A stretch of 57,076 nt of DNA from Goniomonas avonlea (Eukaryota > Cryptophyceae > Goniomonadida > Goniomonadaceae). The DNA lies in the NCBI GenBank assembly GCA_003573635.1, contig QUTJ01031850.1, forward strand, positions 1 to 57,076. Direction: 5' to 3'. The stretch's first letter is position 1, and every line of letters starts with the position of its first letter. Position numbers and translations under genes: made by a program. Shown in pieces: positions 42,101-54,100 of this stretch. The notes under the pieces are model-generated. The model made no database searches, was not told where the DNA came from, and saw nothing but the letters and a program-made list of their open reading frames with translations.

Positions 42101-45100
42101 GTCGCCAGCTCTGCAGTGCGCGCGAATGCCCCTGCGACAGGGTCCTCATCTCTGACCATGGTCGGATCCATGTTTGGACCGGGCTCTGACTTCTCATCCA
42201 ACATCAGGCTTGGCGTGACTGAATGTGAGAGCTCCGAGTGGACCGCTGACACCTCTGTGCGCTGCAAGGCACCGAGTGGCGTGGCGACGAGCCACAAGAT
42301 TGCGGTCTCCGCCGCCGTGTTGATCGGCTCCCACTCTCTCACCCTTACGTACGACGCTCCTCGCGTCTCTGGAGGCCTCATGGTGAACGTGGCCAGCACC
42401 GGCTCTGTGAGCGTGACGGTGATGGGCTCCTTCATCGGACAATCCGACTACAGCCCCAGGGCGCGGGCGTCTTCCTCTGTTGCTGAAGCGACTGGCTGGA
42501 TCTCCGACTCGGCCCTCACTCTCCGCAGTGTCGCTTCTGCCGGGAAGTCTCACAGCTATGTGATGTCTGTTGGAGTCCTGTTGGGCTCTGCATCGCGTGT
42601 CTGGTCCCATGACAGCCCGACTGTGTCGTCTGTCACCCATGGCAACATGCCCACAACTGGCTCTGTCAGCCTGACCGTGATCGGTCTGGGGCTTGCCGCG
42701 CGCCAATCCACCTCCAAGACTCGCTTGGGCGGCACAGGCGACCTTGCCTCCTTCTGGGTATCAGACACTGCCTTGATCTGCAAGGCTGCGTCGGGCATCT
42801 CGATTCGCCTGGCCTCAGTCCTCTCCGCAGGAGCACAGCACGGCTGTGTGTCTCTTGCCCTCACCTTCGACGCCCCGCACTTGAGTGGCGACGTCTCCGT
42901 CAATGCACCGAGCACCGGCTCGATCTTGGTCACTCTTCTTGGAACTGGCGTTGGTGACGCTGGCAGCTACACTGCCCGCACACGCGTCGGCGGGTCTTCG
43001 CAGCAGCAGTCTGAATGGACTTCAGACTCGGCGCTGCGCCTCAAGGTCGCCGCCGGCGTCTCAACCTTGAAGAATGCGTTCGTCACCGCAGGGCTCCAGC
43101 GTGGCAGTATTTCATCCATCTTCACGCATGACGGACCCGTTCCTGGCAGCGTGGTGCACTCCAACCTCCCGTCGACTGGGGCGACCACTCTCACACTCGT
43201 CGGCGTCGGCATGGGCGTCTTCACGGCGACGCCCAAGTCTCGCATCGGCGGCTCAGCTGCTGAGGCGTCGACTTGGATCTCGGACAGCTCATTGCGTGGT
43301 AAGGTGGCTGCTGGCGCTTCAGTCGCCCTCTCTGGTGCCGTCACTGTTGGGCAGCTTCGCGGGTCTGTGGCCAACCTCGTCACCACCGATCGCGTGTTTG
43401 TGTCATCGACGGTGCGCACGAACATCCCTGTCACTGGTAGTTTGAGCGTCACTGTGCTGGGTAGCGCTGCCTCTGCTCGCTGGTCCTCCACCTCTCGCAT
43501 CGGCAGCACTGCTTTGGAGGCATCCATCTGGACGTCAGTCACCTCGTTGGTCCTCAAGTCCGCCACCGGACCAGCACACACCCCTCTTTGGGCTCTGACA
43601 GTCGCCAACCGTGCTTCGTCGCTCTCGTTGGCCGCAACGTACGACGGTGTGGTCGCCAGCGCCATGGTCTCCGCCAACGTCCCAACCACGTCCTCCACCA
43701 CGATCACCCTTGTTGGGTCGAACGTCGCGAGGAGTCTGTTTACTCCCAAGGCCAGGCTCGGTGGTTCGGCAGCACTCGCCACCGCGTGGGTCTCTGAGTC
43801 GACCATGAAGGTCAAGGTCGCTGCAGGCAATGAGGTCACTTCCCGCCTCACCGTCTCCCTGATTTCCGAGACTGGCTCCTTGACGATGGCCTTCACTTTC
43901 AACGCCCCCCGCATGTCCTCTACCAAGGGCACCAACGTGCCGGTGTCTGGCGCTCTCAGCGTCACGGTTACTGGACAGTTCGCGGGTGAAATCGACTCGA
44001 CTGTCTCGGCTAGGTTGAAGGCAACCAACGTCGAGGCGCTGACCTGGACTTCCGATTCCAGCATTCGATGCAAGTCGGCGGCTGGCATGATGCGCGCTCG
44101 CATGCTGATGGTCACAGTTGGACGTCAGCGCACCACGCTCGTCGCGTTCATGTCGTACGACGCCCCTGCCATCAGCAGCCTCATCCTCACCAACGCTGCC
44201 GTCACTGGGTCGCTGAGCCTGACTGTTCTTGGCAGCAATGCTGGCGCCAGTGGCTACTCAGCCCGCGTCCGCATCAGCGGTACGAGCTGCGTTGCCTCCG
44301 GCTGGGTATCTGAGACCGCTATCACGTGCAAGGTCCCAGCAGGCGTTTCGATCCGCCGCCGTGCTTCCATGACCATGGGTTTGTTGGCTGGCTCCGTGAC
44401 CAATGCCCATACCTATGACGCCCCGTATCTCAGCAGTGCTGTGCGCACCAACGGCCACACCACTGGCTCTCAGAGCTTGACTCTGCTTGGTGCTGACATG
44501 GGCACTACCCAGGCAACAGGCAAGACGCGTCTTGGTGGAACTGCTTGTGAGACGGCTGACTGGCAATCCGAGTCGTCGATGCAGTGCAAGCTCCCCATGG
44601 GGGCAGTCGTGAAGCGATCCGCCGTTGTGTCTGTTGCCCTGCAGCTCGGCTCCATGTCGCAGCTGTTCACCTACAATCAGCACCTCCTGAGCAGTGTTGT
44701 CGTCACCAACGTGCCGGCGACGGGGGCGGTCAGCCTCACGGTTGTGGGCTTCTCTCTCGGTGCCGCTCAGCGCACCGCGGCACTCCGCATCGGCCGCACA
44801 GCCTGTGAGGTGACGGAATGGAGCGCTGACTCGTCGGTGCGCTGCAAGGCGTCTGCAGGTGTGCACTTCGAGCACATGCACGCCGTCAGCGTCGTCCTCC
44901 GCATCAGCTCTTTGACTCAGATTGTGACCTTCGTTGGTCCCAAGGTCGACAGTGAGATCTCGCGCAAGAACGGCCCGGCGACTGGCTCGAACAGCATCAC
45001 GCTGTCTGGCGCGCACTTTGCTCAGGTTGACCCCACACAGCGATCGAGAATGGGCGGCAGCGCTTCTGAAGCCTCGTACTGGATGTCTGACAGCAGTGTC

Positions 45101-48100
45101 CGCTGCAAGACGACAACTGGAGCCTCGTTCATTTCGGCGATCGTCACAGTTGCGCGACAGTCCGGGACTGCCAAGTCCGTCTTCACTTACGACCGCTCCA
45201 AGGTCGAGGAGACCCTCACGTCCAACTCCCCCACCTCGGGCTCAGTGTCGATCGTCCTTATCGGCGGTGAGTTTGGAGCTGTCGACTTCACCGCCGCGAT
45301 GCGCGTGGGCGGCACTGGCTGCCTCGCAACGGCGTGGTCGTCTGATACTTCAATCGAGTGCAAGGTTGCTGCTGGCGTGAAGAAGAAGCACCCCGCCACC
45401 GTGTCCGTCGGGCTCAACGTTGGAACCGTGTTCAGCGCGTTCAGCTACGATCGCACCTTGGCGACGGCTGCGGTGCACCCGAACAGCCCGGCCACCGGCG
45501 CCTTCTCTCTGACGATGCTCGGTCGCAACCTCGGACTGGTCGACCCGTCTGTCGGCGTGCGCGTTGGCGGCACCGGGTGCGAGGTTGGACGCTGGATCTC
45601 GGAGTCCTCCGTACGCTGCAAGGGCGCGGCGGGCCTGGACACCCTGAAGCGTGTTTCGATCACCGTGGCTCAGCAGGATATCACTTTGACTCAGAGCTAC
45701 ACCTTCGATGCCGTCAAGCCAAGCTCTGTGTTGCGGGTCAACGGTCCGTCCACCGGGGCGTCAACGGTGACTCTTGTTGGTCGCTCCTTCGGTACTTCTC
45801 CATGGAGCACACGCGTCCGTGTTGGCGGCTCGGCCTCCGTTGTCACCGCATGGGTTGCTGATAGTAGTGTGGTCTGCAAGGTGCCCGGCACGCACTCCAT
45901 CCACCACGCTCTCGTCGTTACCCACCTCCGCTTTGACACGGTCTCGCTCTCCTTCACCACGGACGGCCCTGTTCTGTCGTCGCTGCTCCGCACCAACGTC
46001 GCTGCCACTGGCTCATGGTACGTCACCGTGGTCGGCAAGGGTGTCGGGCACTACTACACGCCGGCTGTTCGCATTGGTGGCACACAGATCGAGGAGGTCG
46101 CTTGGATCTCGGACACCATTTTGCGGTGCAAGCTTGCTGACGGCGCGACAACACGCCACTTCGGCGCCCTGACCGTTGGTGTTCAGGCCGGCTCACTGTC
46201 CGGAATCTTCTCGTTCGATGGGCCGCACCTCAGCAATGGAGCTCTCACAAACATGCCGCAGACGGCGTCCATCAGCGTCACCGTCTTTGGCAGGAACGTC
46301 GGGCACTCGGCCTACTCCTCCAGGGTGCGAGTCAGCGGAAGCAACTGCGGCTCCACAGGATGGACCTCGGACACCTCGGTCCGCTGCAAGGTCGCGAGTG
46401 GCCTTGGTGCCAAGCGCCAAGTTGTGGCCACCATCGGCCGCCTCGCTGGCACTAGGACTCAGCTGTTCAGCTATGACGCCCCTGTGCCCAGCAGTTTGCT
46501 GCGTGTCAACGCGCCGCAGACCGGTGGCATCTCTCTGACGCTGCTTGCGCGCAACCTCGGCCTGCCTGCTTCTACTTCGACGCCCGTCCGCATGGGTGGA
46601 ACGCAGTGCGAGGTCTCCTTCTGGATTGCTGATACCACCGTCAGGTGCAAATTGGCGGCTGGCACAGAGACACGCGTGGTCAGTGTCACCACCGCCCTCT
46701 TGCAGCAGTCGTTGACGGTCGCAATGACCTTCCACGCCCCGATTTTGAGCAGCTCCATGATCTGCAACGCTCCTCTTACTGGCGCAATTAGCGTCACACT
46801 GGTGAGCCGACACATTGGCATGGCGGATATGTCGATGCGGCTCCGTCTCGGAGGCTCCGCGTGCTCTGTGACTCGCTGGACATCAGACAGTGCAACGCGC
46901 TGCAAGAGCCCGCCTGGCGTCACCACACGCCACGGCCTCGTGCTCACCGCAGTGCGTCGCGCAGACTCCATCAGCCTCGCCTTCTCCCACTCGCCCAACG
47001 TGGCTGTGCGCCCGGGAGTCCGCTCCAACCTCCCTGATACCGGTGCTGCGTCCATTACACTCTCTGGCTCAGACTTCGGTTTGGCCCGCTACACCGGGAA
47101 GGGCCGTGTTGGCAGCACTGCTGCGACTGCGTACCGGTGGACCTCTGACACGTCAGTGCGGGTCAAGCTCCCGGCCGGCACGGCAATGCCGCGCCAGATG
47201 GGCGTGACCCTCGGACAGCAGCTCCTTTCCACCACGAGAATGCTGTCGTACGACATTGTCATGGTGTCCAGCTCCACCGTGCGCAACGGCCCAAGCACTG
47301 GCGCGGCCAGCGTCACTGTGATGGGCACCGCCTACGGTCCCACGGACGTGTCATCCACCACCCGCGTCTCGGCGACTCAGTGCGAGGCGTCAGCCTGGAC
47401 CTCCGACTCTGCGCTGCGTTGCAAGGCAGTGGCTGGCCGCGGCCTCCGTCGACAGCTCACCTCCACGGTCTCTGGCTCTCGTGGAGGCACCATTTCCCAG
47501 GTGTTCAGCTACGTGGCGCCCACTGTGTCGTCCGTGCAGTCGTTCAACCAGCCTTCGACCGGCTCCGTCAGCCTCACGCTGTTGGGCTCATCTCTCGGCG
47601 ACGCTGACTACACCAGCTTCGCTCGTATCGGCTCTACGTCTTCGGAGGCCACAATGTGGGTTTCGGATACCTCGATGCTGGCTCGTGTGGCCACCGGGCT
47701 CTGGCGAGCTTGCCGCCTGTCCGCTACCATTGCCCTGCAGCGCGGCACGCTTGAGGGCGTGTACACCTTCGACAGTGTCTTGCTCTCGCAGGCAGTGGCC
47801 CTCAACGGACCCGTCACCGGCGGCGTGAGCCTGACCCTGGTCGGCAAGCACGTGGGCGCTGAGAGCCCCTCGCCTCGCGTTCGCGTCGGCGGCTCGGCGT
47901 GCGAGGTGGTCTCGTGGTTCTCTGACACGGCTGCTCGCTGCAAGGTGCCTGCCGGCGTCTTGGTCAGGCGCAACCTGGCACTTTCTGCGGCGCTTCGCCG
48001 CGATTCGATCTCCATTCAGTACACCTACGCCCAGCTCCATCCCACAAGCATTCACCAGCACACGTCCAACTCGGCCACGACTGGCAGCCTGTCCCTGACG

Positions 48101-51100
48101 CTCCTTGGTATCGGCTTCTCCATCGCGGACCACTCCGAGGCCGCGCGCTTCTCGGGCACTGCTGGCTCTGTGACTTCCTGGGTGAGCGACTCGTCGCTCA
48201 AGGCCAAGGTCCCGGCCGGCACTGAGAAGGAGCGACGTGTGAGCATCACCATCGTCCGGTTCAACACGGTCACCCTGGCGCTCTCGTACGTTAACCCTGG
48301 TATGAGCGGCCTCACCCGCGCCAACGGACCGACCACTGGCGGCAGCAGCCTGACGGTGTCCGGCAACAACTTTGGCACTCGCGACGTCACCGGCGCCGTC
48401 CGCCTCGGTGTGACCGCTTGCGAGTCCTCCAAGTGGACTGCCGATTCCAGCATGCGCTGCAAGTCTCCGACCGGAGTGACTGTCAAGACCCCGCTGCTGC
48501 TTACCTTCAACCACAAGCGCAGCACGGTGACGCAGTTCGTTACCTACGACCGGCCGTTCTTCCAGTCGTTCGTCAACGTCAATGGCCCAGTCACAGGCTC
48601 CACCAGCCTGATTTTGACCGGTTACGACTTTGGCACTATGGAGTCGACCTCGTGCATGCGCGTCGGAGGCACGAGCTCCATGGCAACTGAGTGGGTGTCA
48701 GACACCTCTACGGCTTGCAAGATTGGCGCCGGTGTCGAGCCGGAGCTTCCGTCTGTCATCACTGCCGGGCGTGGTGCCTCGACCTTCAAGTCTGTGTTCT
48801 CGTTCGACAAGCCGGTGATGTCCTCGCTGCTGCTCGTCAACGGACCCTCTGCCGGCGCTGTGAGCCTCACCATGTGGGGCCAGCACCTGGGAGCTCGCGA
48901 CTCCTCGCAAGCTGTCCGTCTCGGAGGCACGACCGCTGAAGTGACCAAGTGGTTCTCGGAGACGAGCGTCCGAATCAAGGTGGCCGACGGTGTCTCAGTC
49001 AAGCGCCGCGCGGCAGTCACCGTCGGTGTGCAGCACGGCACGGAGACCGAGATCTTCAGCTTCGATGTCTCTCTGCTCAGCAGCGTCATGCGCAACAACG
49101 GCCCAACCACCGGCTCCACCTCCATCACCATGTTCGGCACTGACATGAGCGCTGCTGACTACTCGTCGCGCCTCCGCCTCGCGTCGACCTCGTGCACAGC
49201 GTCCACCTGGACGTCAGATTCGTCTCTTCGTTGCAAGACGCCTGCCGGTGCCCGCAGCAGGTTCGGAGCTGCCGCCAGTGTGGTCAACCGCCGCGCCAGC
49301 ATCTCTCGGGTGTTCTCGTACAACTTCCCGAGGTTGAGCTCCAACATCATCACCAACGCCCCGGCCACAGGCTTCGTCAGCCTCACGCTCGTCGGCTCTG
49401 GGTTCGGTGGCATGAATCCGACAGTGCACGCCCGCACTGCTGGCTCCGCCTGCGAGGCGGTCCTCTGGAAATCTGAGTCGTCGATGCGCTGCAAGGCGCC
49501 GAGTGGTGTCTCGATGCAGCTGAGCCAGACCGTGACGGTTGGCTCGCAGCTCGGCAGCCACTCCAAGGCGTACTCGTACGACACTCCGATCCTCAGCGCC
49601 CTGCTCCACACCAACATGCCGACAACTGGCGCGCTCAGCCTCACTATTTCTGGTGGCGGCCTCGGCCAGGTTGACTCGAGCAGCTGCGTCCGCATCGGCA
49701 AGGCTGCCTGCGAGGCTTCCAAGTGGGTGTCTGACAGCTCTGTCCTCTGCAAGAACACTGCGTCGCTTGGCCGTCGCCAGAGCGCGACCGTCACTGCCGG
49801 CCTGCAGTCCAAGGGCGTGACCCTCGTCTTCAGCTACAACCGCGTGATTGTCAGCAGTGTGGTGCGGAGCAACACCCCGGTGACTGGGTCCGCGTCCCTC
49901 ACCGTCGCTGGCATGAACATTGGTAACTCGGACCTGTCTGTCACAGTGCGTGTCGGTGGCTCGGCCTGTGAAGCTGGCAACTGGGTGTCCGACTCGTCCA
50001 TGCGATGCAAGCTCGCGGCTGGTGTCAACACCCGCCTCACGGGCGCCGTAACTCTGGGTCTCCAAGCCGGATCTCTCACGTTCGCTTACACCTTCGGTGG
50101 CCCCGTGATTTCATCCCACGTGTCGATCAACGGTCCCACCACAGGTGCCGTCAGCGTGACTGTCACTGGCCGTAGCTTCGCGGCGATGGACACCTCTTTG
50201 ACAGCGAAACTTGGAGCCAGTGGCTGCGTTGCCACCACGTGGACTTCTGACAGTGCGCTCCGCTGCAAGACCTCGCGAGGCACAGGCACCCTCAAGACAA
50301 CTGACTTGACTGTCGGCACTCAGCGCACCACCATCGTGTCGATCTTCACCTACCTCCGGCCTGAGCTCAGCAACATGGTGTGGACCAACGCTCCGGTCAC
50401 CGGCACCTTCAGCTTGACAATGCTGGGCTCCTCGTTCGGCCTCTCTGAGACCTCTGCCTCTGCCCGCGTTGGCGGCACCGGCTGCGAGACAGCCGAGTGG
50501 ACCGCAGAGTCCGCCCTTCGCTGCCGCGTGCCTGCTGGCGTCAACGTGCACCACAAGCTGGTTCTCTCCGTCGCCTTGCAGCGTGGATCCAACACCCGCG
50601 CTTACTCGTACGACGGTCCGTTGCTCAGCAGCACGTTCCGAGTCAACGGCCCAGTGACCGGCGCCTGGTCCCTGACCATGATCGGCGCCTTCATCGGCGA
50701 CAGGCACACGAGCGCGGCAGGTCGCGTTGGTGCCTCTGCGGCCGACGTGTCAAGGTGGATCTCGTCGTCCACGCTCCGCCTCAAGATGCCGGCTGGTATG
50801 GCCGTCAAGCGCGCCATGTCGCAGACTGTGGCTCGCCAAGTGGCCAGCATGACCGCAGTCTTTACCTTCGACCTGCCAACCTCAAGCTCGGCCGTGGTGA
50901 CCAACGCTCCTCCCACTGGCGCCACCTCTTTGACCATTGCTGGCAATCACCTCGGTAGCATCGACTACTCTGGCGTGATCCGCACTGGCGACACGAGCTG
51001 CGAGGTGTCTCGCTGGGTGTCAGACTCGACGATGCGCTGCAAGGTGACGGGAGGCGTCGACCTGCGGAGGTGTGTGACCACCACACTCGCCGTCGGCCTC

Positions 51101-54100
51101 GGCTCGACGTCGCGCGTGTTCACGTTCAACACTCTCGCCCTCACCACGCTTATGCACACCAACAGCCCCACCACGGGAAGCGTGTCTATGACGCTCAACG
51201 GCGAGGGCTTCGCCACAACCGACTGGACCGTCCGCGCACGCGTGGGTGACACCGCTGGTCAGGCAACCATCTGGGTCTCCGATTCCTCAGTCAAGGTCAA
51301 GGTGGCAGGCGCCGGCCGAATGCGCTATGGCCTCGCGGCGACCATGTCCCGCCTCCGCGGCACTATGTCGTTCGCCGTCACGTACGACTTTGTCGTCTTC
51401 AGCAGCGGTGTCAGCACCAACGGTCCGGCTTCGGCCGCGACCAGCATCACTGTCCTCGGTAGCGGCATGCTCCCGACAGACGGGTCGCCCACTGCACGGG
51501 TTGGTGGGAGCCGTGGCGAGGCTGGCAGGTGGGTGTCCGAGTCCAACCTCGTCATGAAGGTCGCTGTCGGTATCACTGGCAAGCAGCGAGCGTCGGTCAC
51601 CGTCGCTGTCCGCGTCTCTACGCTCACGTCAGTCTTCTCCTTCAACGATGTCACCCTGAACCACCTCATGACTGCCAGCAACGTGCCCACCACGGGCGCG
51701 ATGAGCATGACCCTGCAAGGCACAGACTTCGGCACCAGCGACCGCTCGCCAAAGGCGAAGATCGGCGAGAGCATCTGCGAGGCCCTGATCTGGACCTCCG
51801 ACACCGCCCTGCGCTGCAAGCTCATGGCGTCCGCGCGCCCCAAGCTTGGACTCGTGGTGACCGCCCAGGTGCGGCCCAGCAGGCTGTCGCCTGACGTCTT
51901 CACCACCGACCAGCCGCTCCTCACGATGGTCCGCACCTTCAATGCCCCGTCCACAGGCGGCATTAGCCTGACCCTGTTCGGCTCCCTGTTTGGCGAAGTG
52001 GACCACACCTATCGGGCTCGCGGTGGTGGCACCGCCACAGAAGTGACGCGCTGGATCTCAGACACGTCGTCGACCGTCAAGGCAGCCGGCGGAGTCGTGA
52101 CTCCTCGCGGCCGCCGCACCGTCGTCACTCTCGGCACACGTGGCACCATCACCAACGTCTTCACCTTCAATGTCCAGCTCCCGAGCGCTGTTGGGTTCGT
52201 CAACGGACCCAAGACCGGCTCCGTCAGCCTCATGCTGCTCGCTGTCGGCCTGGGCATGCGAGACTACACTGGCACTGTCCGCATGGGTGGATCCAACTGT
52301 GAAGCAGCAAGGTGGAGGAGCGACACTCAAATGCAGTGCCGCGTGCCGGCTGGTGCTGGGACCACAAAGCGCGTGTCTGTCTCAGTGATGCAGCACAGCC
52401 GCACGCTCACCTCTGTGTTCTCGTTCGACGCGCTCACGGTGACTCAGTTCGCCCGCGTCAACATGCCTGCAACCGGCTCCGTGAGCTTCACAGTGACCGG
52501 AATGGACATCGCGCCTGCTGGCCTCAGCATGATGGCTCGTCTCGGTGGCACCGGGTGCGAAGTAACCACCTGGAGATCGAGCTCTGCGGTTGCGTGCAAG
52601 ACAGCCGCTGGCGGGTTGGTCAGCAAGCCGACCTCCCTCACCGTCGTTAACCAGATCAGAACCCTGTCCCTGGTCCTGACCTACGACGCGGCGGCTGGCA
52701 AGCATCTCAACGTGCGCAGCAACGCGCCCACGACGGGCGCTGCCACAGTCACCATCGCCGGTGCCAACATGGGCGTGCAGCGCTGGACCCCGACCGCCTC
52801 TGTCGGCAGTACCAACGCTGAGCGCGTGGCCTGGGCCTCTGATTCCTCTGCCCGCTGCAAGGTGGCAGCCGGACACTCGGCGCAGCGCATGACTGTTGTG
52901 ACGCTGACCAGGCGCAGCCGCACCCTCACGCAGGCTTACAGCTACGACGGCCCCGTTATGAGCAGCGTCCTCCGCGCCAACCTGCCCACCACTGGCTCCG
53001 TCAGTTTCACCTTGTGGGGCGCCAGCATGGCCACCAGCGACGCCACGGCCGCGATCCGAGTGGGTGGAACAAGCTGTGAGGGATCCACGTGGACCTCAGA
53101 TTCGTCCATCTCGTGCAAGGCAGCAGCCGGCAGCTCCAAGACCAAGAAGGGCACCGTCGCCACCGTCGGCCGCACCGCCCGCTTGTCCAACGGCGCCGTC
53201 GCTGCCAACGCCAGCCTGCCCGAGTTTGTGTACACGGTGAACCACACCATCAACGCGAGCCTGCTCGAGTACGACGCGCAGCTCGTGACGTCGGTGGTCC
53301 CGCCGTACACCGCCGCCATGGGCTCGACGACCGTCACCATGCTCGGCAAGAATCTCGGCAATGAGGATCTTACCCCGCTCGCCTCCATCGGCCTGACGGA
53401 CTGCAAGAACACGCGCTGGATCTCCGACTCGTCGCTCCGGTGCACCACCGCGCGAGGAACAGGCCGCAGTCTGCCGGCCATTGTGCTGCTCGAGACCAAG
53501 ACGCGCACCTGCGTCAACTGCTTCAGCTACAACAGACCAACCGTGGACGACGTGACGCCGCTCACCGGGCCAAGCAGCGGTGGCATTCGCCTAACAGTGT
53601 CTGGTGTCGACTTTGGCTGGGTCACCGAGAGCCAACGCGTGTACGTCGGCGAGACGCAGGCGGCCAACCTGACTTGGGTGTCAGACCAGTCTGTGGCCGT
53701 GACCCTCCCGCCAGGTGTCCGTGCGCAGAACATCACTCTGGTGGTTGGCGGCCAGTCCGGTCGCTACAACCGAGCCTTCGTGTTTGACAACGTCATCGCT
53801 GACGCTCTCAGTCCGTCGGTGTCCAATGCGTACGGCCCTGGCCTGACCACGTTCCACGCCGGTGTCCCGACGTACTTCACGCTCCAGTCCCGCAACGCAG
53901 CCGGCATCGAGCTCCTCAATGGTGGGCATGCCCATGAGATCGACGTCGTCTTTAAGGCTCGCGACGCCTGGCTGACGTTCCCGATTCAGAACACCACAGA
54001 CAACGCGGACGGCACATACAAGATCAGCTTCAGGTCGAACCGCAACGGCAATGTCTTCACGCCGCAGCCGGTCACCATCCGCGTCACCCTGCGCGGCCTG

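Larger units (their letters stand above)
2..53797 (+). repeat. Tandem array of about 208 in-frame 86-residue TIG-like units
   Basis: Each unit follows one pattern: S-S-x-V-x-x-N-x-P-x-T-G, then S-V-T-V-x-G-x-x-x-G, then R-x-G-G-(S/T)-x-C-E, then W-(T/V)-S-(D/E)-S-S-x-R-C-K-x-x-x-G-V, a variable strand, Q-x-G-S, and F-x-Y-D-G-P. This matches the IPT/TIG layout of seven short strands with one cysteine pair around the tryptophan. Anchors (first base of the Ser of S-V-T-V) run from 239 to 53588. Of 206 spacings, 135 are 258 bases, and nearly all others are 255 or 261; extremes are 249, 276 and 327. Units differ strongly in DNA, so the array is old and diverged, not freshly amplified. The left edge cuts a unit, so the true count is higher. 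Confidence 0.95.

Noticed and set aside
42967-44115. 382-codon open frame on the - strand
   Set aside because: It mirrors the repeat period (recurring T-V-T-L and V-P-P-x-R type strings in step with the units), as expected of an antisense shadow of a repeated coding sequence.
2-53797. PKD, cadherin or fibronectin-III repeats instead of TIG
   Set aside because: No W-D-F-G-D-G (PKD) or calcium-binding cadherin motifs. The G-x-x-S-V-T-V-x-G, cysteine pair around Trp, and terminal F-x-Y pattern fit TIG, and the last unit has the classical TIG opening.
200-53797. Satellite DNA or CRISPR array
   Set aside because: Units are diverged in DNA, vary only by multiples of three bases and keep protein motifs, unlike non-coding satellites or short identical CRISPR repeats with spacers.
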